Assembly (NCBI GenBank): GCA_947500385.1 | Contig: CANMSA010000012.1 | Location: 62,001-126,000, forward strand | Direction of reading: 5' to 3' | DNA length: 64,000 bases | From: an uncultured Flavobacteriaceae bacterium | Lineage (GTDB): Bacteria > Bacteroidota > Bacteroidia > Flavobacteriales > Flavobacteriaceae | Part shown: in pieces, positions 44,098-53,900 of the stretch | Layout of the letters: each line of letters opens with the position of its first letter | How positions within the stretch are numbered: the stretch's first letter is position 1 | The notes under the pieces: model-generated | Told to the model about the DNA's origin: nothing | Databases searched by the model: none | What the model saw: the letters and a program-made list of their open reading frames with translations, nothing else | Made by a program: the position numbers and the translations under genes

Positions 44098-44910
44098 ATG
44101 GACTATACTAAAATTACTGAAACCCCCTCAAACCATGACCATTTGGAAAAAATGGACACTCCCACGCTTTTAGCGAAAATCAACGAAGAAGATCGTAAAA
44201 TAGCGGATGCTGTAGCGGTGATAATTCCTCAAATTACAAAATTGGTGGATGCACTGGTAAGTCGTTTTGAAAAAGGAGGACGCTTATTTTATATTGGAGC
44301 GGGAACAAGTGGCCGTCTGGGAATATTGGATGCTTCTGAGATACCACCTACTTTTGGAATGCCCCATGAACGAGTTGTGGGCCTAATTGCGGGGGGAGAT
44401 ACTGCCATTCGGAAAGCCGTTGAGAATGCCGAGGATGATACGATGCAAGCGTGGAAGGATCTTATGAAACATGACCTGACGACCGATGATACCGTTGTGG
44501 GTATTGCCGCTTCAGGTACGACTCCTTATGTGTTGGGAGGTATCAACGATGCCCGTAAAAATGGACTGTTGACCGGAGGTATCACAAATAACCCTGGATC
44601 TCCGCTTTCAAAAGCTGCCGAGATCTCGATGGAAATCAACGTAGGGCCTGAATTTGTTACGGGCAGTACCCGTATGAAAAGCGGAACATCTCAAAAGTTG
44701 GTACTCAATATGATTTCTACCGCCCTCATGATACGAATTGGGAGGGTAAAAGGGAATAAAATGGTGAATATGCAGCTAAGTAATGATAAGTTGGTTGATC
44801 GTGGAACCCGTTATATCATGGAAGGGCTAGGAATTGGTTATGAAGAGGCCGAAGACTTGTTGAAGAAACATGGCTCGGTAAAAAAGGCCTTGAAAACGGC
44901 AAGTAAGTAA
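44098..44910 (+). CDS. murQ: N-acetylmuramic acid 6-phosphate etherase, copy 1
   Basis: 270 residues. The SIS fold shows FYIGAGTSGRLGILDASEIPPTFG, VGIAASGTTPYVLGGI and the C-terminal TGSTRMKSGTSQK of MurQ. It cleaves the lactyl ether of MurNAc-6-P to give GlcNAc-6-P and D-lactate, acting after AnmK. It follows the DeoR-type regulator. A second murQ starts 590 bases downstream and is about 83% identical (roughly 47 differences over 270 residues by hand alignment). Differences cluster at the N-terminus, a loop near residues 165-185 and the last residues; active-site segments are unchanged in both, so both should be active. Confidence 0.95.
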   Translation: MDYTKITETPSNHDHLEKMDTPTLLAKINEEDRKIADAVAVIIPQITKLVDALVSRFEKGGRLFYIGAGTSGRLGILDASEIPPTFGMPHERVVGLIAGGDTAIRKAVENAEDDTMQAWKDLMKHDLTTDDTVVGIAASGTTPYVLGGINDARKNGLLTGGITNNPGSPLSKAAEISMEINVGPEFVTGSTRMKSGTSQKLVLNMISTALMIRIGRVKGNKMVNMQLSNDKLVDRGTRYIMEGLGIGYEEAEDLLKKHGSVKKALKTASK

Positions 44911-44919
44911 CAGTTGTTC

Positions 44920-45225
44920 TACTACGATACCACTAATTTCTTCAACACTTGCCATCTGCCAGTACCTATTTCACCCGCTAGTCTCAAACGTAATGCGTTA
45001 CGTCGACGATTTTTGTGTCCTTTAAGGACCATGATTACATATTGTCGTGATAGGTTTGCCCGTTGACCGCTACTTCGTATTGCGGCGCAGATGATTTCTC
45101 GTATACATGCTGTGCTATTTTCAATTAAATAACTTGATTTTGTACGGAGATAGTAGGGTTCATGGCACTCTTCTTCTTTTACAAGATGGCAAGCATACGG
45201 ATTCGACGGTACAATCGAATGCTAT
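44920..45225 (-). pseudogene. Decayed cytochrome c gene, paralogue of the intact gene at 46316-46717
   Basis: Read on the minus strand in shifting frames, this segment gives ACHLVKEEE (intact gene: SCHLAEGEG), a KSSYLI segment (KSDYLM), YEVAVNGQTYHDNM (GELVVNGQTYNGIM), SLKDTKIVDVTHYV (GLEDAEIADVMNYI) and ASVEEISGI (VSTEEVAEI). DNA also matches locally, for example ataggtttgcccgttgac against ataggtttgaccattgac. At least two frameshifts and several in-frame stops break the frame, and the CxxCH haem motif is damaged. It sits directly after murQ copy 1, as the intact gene does after copy 2. Confidence 0.8.
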
Positions 45226-45499
45226 AATGAACTCAATGATAGCAAAATCATACTAAGAGCCCTAAAAAACAAACGCTTCTACCAGTACATTGTATGTGTG
45301 GATTTTTCTTCATATGTTAAAATAGTTGTACGTATTTGGGGGAATTCTAGTGCTGAATATACTATAGAACGTTCGATAGTTTTAGAAAAACGAGATGCAC
45401 ATAGATGTATCGAAGACCGTCTTTTTAAAGCTATAACGCTTAGCACGTTTATTTTAGTTGCTAGTAAAAGTTTAACCCTTTTTTTTTCATCACTATAAA
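45226..45499. other. Degenerate AT-rich segment between the pseudogene and murQ copy 2
   Basis: About 270 bases without a credible gene. A 66-codon GTG-started frame (45298-45498) has no recognisable content. On the minus strand around 45421-45390 the sequence gacggtcttcgatacatcta resembles the C-terminal DGLIYVA coding stretch of the sugar dehydrogenase with a six-base insertion, and it lies at nearly the expected distance from the cytochrome remnant. I therefore suspect it is the eroded end of a duplicated dehydrogenase gene. It must also contain the promoter of murQ copy 2; no clear -7 box was found. Confidence 0.4.
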
Positions 45500-46312
45500 A
45501 TGACCTATAAAAAAATAACAGAGACACCCTCAAATCACGACCATTTAGAGGAAATGGATACCACGACGATTCTAACCAAAATGAATGATGAAGACGCCGT
45601 CATAGCAGCAGCGGTACGGTTGGTGATTCCTAAAATTACAGAACTGGTTGATGCCTTAGTGACACGCTTCGAAAAAGGGGGGCGTTTGTTTTATATCGGT
45701 GCCGGTACCAGCGGTCGCTTGGGCATATTGGATGCATCTGAGATCCCCCCCACTTTTGGAATGCCACACGAACGTGTAGTGGGGCTTATTGCAGGTGGGG
45801 ACACTGCCATACGAAAGGCGGTAGAGAACGCCGAGGATGATACGATACAGGCCTGGAAAGATCTTATGGCGCATCACCTAACCGTAAATGATGTTGTTGT
45901 GGGTATTGCCGCTTCGGGAACAACACCCTATGTATTGGGAGGGATTCGGGATGCAAAGAAAAATGGGTTGCTTACTGCGGGCATTACCAACAATCCTGGG
46001 GCGACCTTAGCGGAGACATCGGATATTCCCATCGCAGTGAACGTGGGACCAGAATTCGTAACGGGTAGCACTCGCATGAAAAGTGGTACTTCACAGAAAT
46101 TGGTACTGAATATGATCTCTACTGCGCTCATGATTCGCATTGGCAGGGTAAAAGGAAATAAAATGGTGAACATGCAACTAAGCAATGACAAATTGGTAGA
46201 TCGGGGAACCCGCTATATTATGGAGGACCTAGGAATCGGGTATGACGAGGCCGAAAGCTTGCTAAAGAAACATGGGGCTGTAAAAAAGGCGATAGAAAGC
46301 ACGCATCTATAG
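45500..46312 (+). CDS. murQ: N-acetylmuramic acid 6-phosphate etherase, copy 2
   Basis: 270 residues, the same length as copy 1 with no gap needed in the alignment. All SIS-domain and MurQ signatures are kept (GAGTSGRLGILDASEIPPTF, GSTRMKSGTSQKLVLNM), so it should act as a MurNAc-6-P etherase. Unlike copy 1 it is not linked to the regulator and has its own upstream region, so the two copies may be expressed under different conditions. Its 3' end lies three bases from the stop codon of the convergent cytochrome c gene. Confidence 0.95.
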   Translation: MTYKKITETPSNHDHLEEMDTTTILTKMNDEDAVIAAAVRLVIPKITELVDALVTRFEKGGRLFYIGAGTSGRLGILDASEIPPTFGMPHERVVGLIAGGDTAIRKAVENAEDDTIQAWKDLMAHHLTVNDVVVGIAASGTTPYVLGGIRDAKKNGLLTAGITNNPGATLAETSDIPIAVNVGPEFVTGSTRMKSGTSQKLVLNMISTALMIRIGRVKGNKMVNMQLSNDKLVDRGTRYIMEDLGIGYDEAESLLKKHGAVKKAIESTHL

Positions 46313-46315
46313 GAG

Positions 46316-46717
46316 CTATTTTTTGATTTCAGCAACCTCTTCTGTACTCACTATTGTGTCCGATTGATTCCCCCAAGAGTTTAAGATATAGTTCATCACA
46401 TCGGCAATTTCCGCATCTTCTAACCCCATAGGAGACATAATGCCGTTATAGGTTTGACCATTGACGACTAACTCCCCTTGCTGTCCAAACTTAACCCCTC
46501 GAATGCTCGCTTCTCTATGCTGCATTAAATAATCTGATTTTGCAAGGGGCGGAAAAGTGCCTTCAACGCCTTCCCCCTCCGCAAGATGACAGCTAACACA
46601 GAAATCAGTATAAATTTCTTTGCCGCGTTGCATGCTTTCTTCCAAAGTAGGTTGTTGATGAAGTAGGGAAGCGACTGTTAACACACCGATGAAATAAAGA
46701 AAAATGAATACTTTCAT
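46316..46717 (-). CDS. Exported class I c-type cytochrome
   Basis: 133 residues with an N-terminal signal or anchor (VFIFLYFIGVLTVASLL). One haem-binding motif CVSCH lies at residues 40-44, and the distal methionine is likely in GQTYNGIMSPMG near residue 95. It lies 11 bases after the sugar dehydrogenase stop and should carry electrons from that enzyme in the periplasm. A decayed copy of the gene lies between the two murQ genes. Confidence 0.92.
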   Translation of the reverse strand: MKVFIFLYFIGVLTVASLLHQQPTLEESMQRGKEIYTDFCVSCHLAEGEGVEGTFPPLAKSDYLMQHREASIRGVKFGQQGELVVNGQTYNGIMSPMGLEDAEIADVMNYILNSWGNQSDTIVSTEEVAEIKK

Positions 46718-46728
46718 AAATAGGGGGG

Positions 46729-47850
46729 TCAGCTTTTAGGAACTAATTTATAGATTCCTTTTCCTTCAATTGCTACGTAGATAAGGCCATCGGGTCCTTC
46801 TTTGACATCACGTACACGGCCAAGTCCGGGCAATAGTTTTTCACGTTTCACGACTTTTTCGCCTTCCAGTACCAAACGTTCCAGGTATTGAAAAGCCAAG
46901 GAGCCTATCAACAAATTACCTTTATAACCCTCATAGTTTTCAGAAGTCACGAAGCTCATTCCACTTGGTGCGATACTGGGTACCCAATAATGAATGGGTT
47001 GTTCCATACCGTTCATCTCGGTTTTGTCGGTAATCGAAGTGCCACTATAATTAATACCATAGGTGATTACGGGCCAGCCATAATTGCCCCCTTTTTTTAC
47101 AATATTGAGCTCATCACCACCTCTAGGGCCGTGTTCATGATTCCAAATACCGCCGGTTTCAGGGTGTTTTGCCAAACCTTGCGGATTTCTATGGCCGTAG
47201 CTGTAAATTGCGGTTTTTGCGCCTTTTTCATTCACAAACGGGTTATCTTCGGGAATACGGCCATCGGGGAATAAACGATATATTTTGCCGCAATCCTTTT
47301 GAATATCCTGTGGGTTGACATCTCGATTTCCCCGATCTCCCACAGAAAAATAAAGATACCCTTCAGAATCAAACTCAATTCTGGAACCAAAATGTTGCCC
47401 TTTTGTAGTATTAGGTCCGGCTTTGTATAGTAATTCTTTGTTATAGAGAGCGTTATCTTTTAGTTGAGCGCGTACTAGAGCGGTATTTCCGCCTTTTTCT
47501 TCTCCTTCTTTGGAACTGTACGTAATGTAGATCCAACCATTTTTTTCAAAATCGGGATGAAGTGCGATATCGAGTAGCCCTCCTTGCCCTCGATTGTAGA
47601 CGTCGGGCACGTTCTCTATCGGTGTTTTCCGACCATTTTTAAAATGAATGAGCGAACCTGTTTTTTCGGTCACAAGCATACTTCCATCGGGAAGGAAGGC
47701 CATTCCCCAAGGAATTTGCAGTTCATCGATCAGTAAAGTTGGTGTAAAAGGCACTTTTGAAGGAGTATTTACTTGATTTTCAATGTTTTGAGCGCATGAA
47801 AGCTGAAGCGTAACAACGAAAACCGATAAAAACAACACACTATTTTTCAT
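46729..47850 (-). CDS. PQQ-type sugar dehydrogenase (glucose/sorbosone dehydrogenase family), lipoprotein
   Basis: 373 residues. The signal ends in LQLSCAQN, a lipobox. The six-blade beta-propeller shows LQIPWGMAFLPDGSMLVTEK, GQGGLLDIALHPDFEKNGWI, FGSRIEFDSEGYLYFSVGDR, YSYGHRNPQGLAKHP and WNHEHGPRGGDELNIVKKGG, the soluble glucose dehydrogenase/YliI pattern with the catalytic His and PQQ-binding residues. It oxidises sugars, passing electrons to the cytochrome encoded 11 bases downstream. The exact sugar is unknown. A promoter must lie in the 134 bases shared with the divergent giant gene. Confidence 0.9.
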   Translation of the reverse strand: MKNSVLFLSVFVVTLQLSCAQNIENQVNTPSKVPFTPTLLIDELQIPWGMAFLPDGSMLVTEKTGSLIHFKNGRKTPIENVPDVYNRGQGGLLDIALHPDFEKNGWIYITYSSKEGEEKGGNTALVRAQLKDNALYNKELLYKAGPNTTKGQHFGSRIEFDSEGYLYFSVGDRGNRDVNPQDIQKDCGKIYRLFPDGRIPEDNPFVNEKGAKTAIYSYGHRNPQGLAKHPETGGIWNHEHGPRGGDELNIVKKGGNYGWPVITYGINYSGTSITDKTEMNGMEQPIHYWVPSIAPSGMSFVTSENYEGYKGNLLIGSLAFQYLERLVLEGEKVVKREKLLPGLGRVRDVKEGPDGLIYVAIEGKGIYKLVPKS

Positions 47851-47984
47851 AAAACAACGTTAGATAAATATTATTAAGGTAGCCTCATGGCTAAAATATA
47901 AAGAGATTTTATAAGTTTAAACAATTACGCTAAAGAATATTCAGATTCCCAAAGTCGCTTATTCTTGCCAAAGAAACTTAACCT

Positions 47985-50900
47985 ATGCTCCCAAAAAAAA
48001 CAAGGCACCTCGTGTATGCCGTGCTATTGCTTCTTCTTTCAGCAGTATGTACTTCGGCGATTGCAAACACCAACGTTTATGAGTTTATAGCAGAGGTCGT
48101 AACGGTCGTACAACCGGAAACTTCCAAAACAGCTGCCGCAAGCGATGGTCTCAAAAAGAACCTTTTAAAAATTTCGGACAACACTGCAGACGATGCCCTT
48201 AAGGCACCGATGTTCTTTAATATTGTCGGCGCGGATGAGATTGTGACCTGTCCCGATAACGGAGCACAGGTTTTTAGATTCAATCTTTGTGGGGATTTTG
48301 ATGATCGCGTTATAACCTTGTCAGGAAGCTATAGTTCTATCAATTGGTATCAGCTTGGAGGATCTTGTTCCCCGGACATAAACAACGATTGCCCGGATAC
48401 AAATGCGAGTTGTTATGGCACACCCATTCAGACCGGCCCTACTTTCAACTTAAGTGCGCTGTCTATCTCTTCTACGGTGGGCGCGGAATTTAGAGTAGTA
48501 GCAGATGGCCAACAGTTCTTCTTCAAAGTTAAAAAAAGTAGTATCACCCAAACGCATGTCAAAGAAGATGTGATCTGCGGGGTTCCGGGAAGAATACAAA
48601 TTACCAACTTATCGAGTGCGTACGAGTTTAGTATCGATGCTGGAAGTGGTTTTGGACCATGGCAGGGAGCGATTTTCGATAATTTGGCTGCTGGCACCTA
48701 TATCGTGAAGGCGCGGCTACAGAATACTCCGGATGCCTGTGAATATCCGTATGCCCCCATCGTTATTGATCAACAAGACATGGATATCGACGTCACTTTT
48801 GTCGATGCCCTTTGTTCAGGGGAAACGGGCAGTATTACTGTGAATGCCACCCCGGGAATTGGTCCTTATAAATATACCTTATTAGATGCTGCGGGAATTG
48901 CGCAAGAATTTACAGCCTTTGTCCCTGATAATCCCTACACCTTTTCGGCGGTAGGTTTTGGAACCTATACCGTACAGGTCGAAACACCCCAATGTACCGG
49001 GGATCCCCTGAACGGAATCGATCCGCCACGTCAGAGTTTGGATACCTCAGGGAACCCAATTGTCATCGGAAATGGCGTCGCTCCTTTGGATGCCCGTGCC
49101 GAACCGAACAGTAGTTTCAGTACGGCTTGTGGTATTACAAGCGTAGATATTACGGTATACACTTCTGGCGGTACCGCACCTTATACTTATATAGTGAATG
49201 GTGCAGGGCCTTCTAGTCCCACCTATACCGACAATAGAGTAGAAACGGTCACAACTCCCGGCACCTATGAGTTTACGATTACCGATGCGAATGGATGCGA
49301 GATTACCGCTTCGGCCAATGTAGCGGAACTGACACCGCCCGATATCACGGTAAGCGGTGTGGATGGCACCTGTACAAACGGAGGGGCCCGATTGGAATTT
49401 ACAATTTTAGATGCCAAAGGGTTCGACTTATCCTTTAGGGCCGATCCGGCAGATCCTTGGAGCACCAATCCAATTTTATCGGTGACGGCCGGTACTTATA
49501 ATAACATAGAAGTATTATATGAATCAGGAGCATTCAACTGTATTTTGGCGATGCCAACTCCTGTAACGGTTACCGAAGTGGGATCCATAAACGGTACTGC
49601 TGTAAAAATATCAGACCGCAGTTGTATTCTTGGTGGCGGTGTAAATGGTGGGGAAATTGACATTCAGAGTGTTTCCGGTGGTTCCGGAACTGGATATCAA
49701 TTTAGTATCGATGGCGTGAATTTTGGCCCGGCCTCGAATTTCCCCGGACTTGCTGCCGGTACCTATGCACCGGCCATTATCGATGACAGTGGTTGTAGAA
49801 GAGATTTAACACCGATTACCATAGACGATGTAGATCCACCAACCGATATTGCCTTTGCACAAAGTAATATTAATTGTACGGCGGCGACCTCAGACGTGCA
49901 ATTGACGCCCACGAGCGCAAATGCGATCGCGACCTATGAGATCTTGTCTCCTATTACCCAAACCAATGGAACCGGACTGTTTACGGGCCTTAACACGGGT
50001 ACTACCTATGAATTTAGAATCACCGATGTAAACAATTGTAGTTATACCGAAACCTTTACACCGGTACTTACCAGTTCCATACGTGCCAGGGTACGATCTG
50101 GAGGTGATCTACGGGTCTGTACAGGTGCGACAGATGGTACAGGTACCTTTTTAATAGACGGTTTTGCAAACAATTATACCTATGATATTAATGGTGGATT
50201 GTTCACGGGCGGACCTCAAAATGATTTGGAAGTAGATTTGCCCCCCTCTGGCGCCGGTACCTATACGATTACCGTTACCGATGTTGATACGGGCTGTACC
50301 GATACGGCTTCTTTTACGATTGATGCCCCTACAGCACCGGTAGATTTGACTGCCAATGTAACCGATATGGCGTGTTCCAATGGAAACATAGGAAGGGTCA
50401 TCGCAGACGCCACCGATGGTTGGGGCGGATACCTTTATACGTTGGTCTACCCGGGTGGTGGTACAACTGTCGGCCCAAAGACCGGGAGAACGTTTAATAA
50501 TCTTTCATTGGCCGGAACCTATACATTATCGGTTGAAGATGCTGAAGGATGTACCGATAGCCTCACATTTGATTTAACACCTATCGATGCACCAACGATT
50601 GCCTTGGATGCCGGAGCAACCGATTATTGTTATATTCCCGGGCCAGGCGCTACGGTGGGGGTTACCTCTACAGCTGGATCGGCGGCGATAGGAACACACC
50701 AGTATCGAATTAATGGCGGTGCGCTGCAAGGCAGTCCGGTTTTTACGGGCTTGACTCCTGGTAACTATACGGTAGAAGTAGTGGATGCGAATAACTGCCG
50801 AGACCAAATCAACGTTACCATACGTCCCCAATTAAGGGTGAATACAAGTATTGATACGGCCATACCCTGTGGTGGGGCCCCGGGACAGGTACGTGTACAA

Positions 50901-53900
50901 GTTACCGGTGGGTACTTGGCAAATGCCACACCCAAAGAGTATCAAGTAAGTGACGACAATGGAACTACCTATGGAGCCTTACAGCCATTGACCGCGAATA
51001 GTTTTTTATACCCTGTGACCGCAGGGGGAACCTATATTTTTAGAGTAACCGATAACGAAGGGTGTGAGGCGTTTTCTTCACCACTTACGGTAGATCCGCC
51101 AGTATTGATTGCACCGGCAACCGCTACATCGACTCCCGTAAGTTGCGGGAACACAAGCAACGGAATTGTCACCATTACCCCAGATGCGACCAGTGGTATT
51201 CCTCCGTACGAAGTGAGTTTTAATGGAGGTCCTTTTGGGACGCAAACGGTATTCTCGAACCTACCTGTGGGTACATACCCATATATCGTTCGTGATTCAC
51301 GCGGATGTGAAACACCGCCCGCAGATGTTGTCGTGAGCTTGGACACCACCGCGGCCCCCGATGCTACGGTAAGCCCTGTAGACGCTACCTGTAGTACTGG
51401 AAACATATTGGCAGGTGGAATTGAAATAAACGGTGTTACCGATGGTACTGCCAACTTTACATTTATCGTAGTCGACAATCTTGGGAACGAAGTGGTACGA
51501 GCAGATAATGTAGATCCTGTTTCTTTGCCCATTACACTCAACGACCCGGGCTTGGTTACCGGTAATTATACCGTAATTACCCTCGATGCGAATGGGTGTC
51601 GTGATGAAGATACCGTTACTATAGATGCTACCGAGGTAATTATTACCCCGATCAACTTTACACCTGCTATTACGTGTGATGATACCGCATTTACTTATAC
51701 GGTGCAGGTAACTCCAACGATTTTCCCAACGGTACCGACCTATCAAATACGTTTGGCAGGGCAACCCGCTTTCTATGCATTGAACAATAATGCCGGACCG
51801 GATACGCACGAGTTTAGCAACACGGCCGACGGTATTCAATACGGGGTAGCCTATACCGTAGAGGTGTTGGCTCCCAACGGTTGTATTTACGAGGAAGTGA
51901 TTCCACCAGTGGATGGGTTCTCCGCTTTAGACGTCACAGCAGCCTCCACTCCTGGTTTTTGTGATGTGAATAGAAATGGAGAAATTACGTATACCATCTC
52001 CGGTTTTACGGTCGGCGACAACCTACAAGTAGAATTATTGAATAATGACGACGGTTCTCGTATTGTTATTGAAACAGTGACACCGGGAGCCGATCCATAT
52101 GTCAATACCTATTTGACCCTTCCTGGCGACTATCAGATCATCGTAACGAACCTGACCGATACCTGTACCGATGCAGTGGGTATTATAATTGATCAAAATT
52201 TACCTTCCATAGACATTTTGGCGGAAGAACCGGCGAATTGTAATGCAGAAGGGCAAATTACCGTACAAGGCGCTGGCGGAGCTGGTGGCCCCTATGAATT
52301 CGCATATATGACTTCAGGAGCAACTCCGGTTGCCGGCGACTGGACGACCGATACTACTTTTATTGGTCCTGCGGCCACCTATGATGTGTATGTGCGGGAT
52401 AGTAGCGGATGTACCTCTTTTGCAATTGCGACCATTATTCAACTAGATCCGGATTTGCCGGTCCCTGGTATAAATGTTGACAATCAGTGTGTCGTAACGG
52501 CAACGGCCTTTGATATTACAGTGACCATGCCGGGAGCTACCGATACCCCTAGATTTACCCTTGCAGGGGATACGCAGTTCGGCGTATTGAACGGGGGAAC
52601 CGGACTTTGGGAATATACCTTCCAAGTAGGAAGTCCCGGTAGTTATACGGTTGATGTGGTCGATGCCAACGGATGTACTAGCACAGGCACCGCCGAGGTC
52701 TACGAATTCTTGAGTGCTTCTGGCGATTTTAGTACCCTGCCGAGTTGTAATAGCCCGGATGGGACCATTACCATGCAGGTCATAGGAGGCAGCAATCAAT
52801 TTAGCTATCAACTACAGGATGCAGGAGGCATAGACATTGGTGCACCAGTAACAGGTGACCGAAACGCGGGTATACTTACCAACGTTGCCCCGGGAACGTA
52901 TCTTGTTGAGGTAACCGATACCGAAACTTTATGTGACTTTACCGTAAATATACAGTTGGTAGCGGCTATCGTGCCTGTTATAGACAATGAACTAAAACAG
53001 GATATCACCTGTGAAGGAGAAGACGATGGTAGTATTGATATTTTACTGCGTGCGGGAACCGATGTTGACACACCTATTGAGTTCATTTTAAACGATGTGA
53101 CGGGAGGGGTAGAATATACCCGAAACAATACGGGAAGTTTTAGCGATCTTCCACCTTCCCAATACCAAGTAGAGGTACTGACCGCAAGAGGATGTTCAGT
53201 CTTGTCCGGACTAATTGATATCATAGAGCCGTTGGATTTTCAGATCACGGCCAGTGCTCCTGATTTTGCATGTGAACCCGGAGCGAATAGGTTCAGTTCT
53301 ACAATTATAACGGTAAACATCGTAGCAGGTAGCGAGGGTACCCCTGGATTGGTTGCTGGTCAAGAATACCAATACAGTATTACTGGTTTTGATAATTATC
53401 AATATAGCAACACTTTTGAAATTGTTGACAACGGTTCTCCACAGAATATTACCGTGTATGCAATTGATGCAAACGGATGTCCTACAACATTCGACGTTCC
53501 TACGATCAACCCGCCTACCGATGTTGTTCCAAGTCTCGTGGTGTTAGATCCTTTAAATTGTAGGGACCCCGAAAGAGTGGAAATAAGTGCCACCGGTACT
53601 ACCAACTTTACCATTATTACAACGGCGCCCGGTGCTACCGTAGTCGCCGATGTAAACGGAACTGATACTGCCCCTGCGATAGTTTCATTACCCGTTACAG
53701 GAGATTATCTATTTGTATTGAGAGACAATGTAGGTGGTTGTGATTATCCATTACCGCTGCATACCGTAAATAGCCCCATAGATCCAATTGCAGTTATCAG
53801 TGAAGCGAATCCCGTGCAATGTGCAATACCAGGAGATACCGGAGCTTTGTTTATAGAAGTCACGGATTATGTAGGAGTATACAATTATACTGTATATGAG

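Larger units (their letters stand above)
44098..46717. repeat. Diverged tandem duplication: murQ plus minus-strand cytochrome c gene
   Basis: Unit 1 is murQ at 44098-44910 followed by the decayed cytochrome c copy at about 44920-45225 (minus strand). Unit 2 is murQ at 45500-46312 followed by the intact cytochrome c gene at 46316-46717 (minus strand). Order, orientation and spacing agree. A short stretch near 45385-45425 also resembles the end of the sugar dehydrogenase gene, which would place the duplication breakpoint inside that gene. Confidence 0.75.

Noticed and set aside
45298-45498. A 66-codon plus-strand frame between pseudogene and murQ copy 2.
   Set aside because: It starts with GTG in a degenerate AT-rich stretch, has no recognisable motif, and overlaps the suspected dehydrogenase remnant.
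50574-51839. Several open frames on the minus strand inside the giant surface-protein gene.
   Set aside because: They are antisense shadows of the repetitive, Thr/Gly-rich coding sequence and have no start context or domain content.
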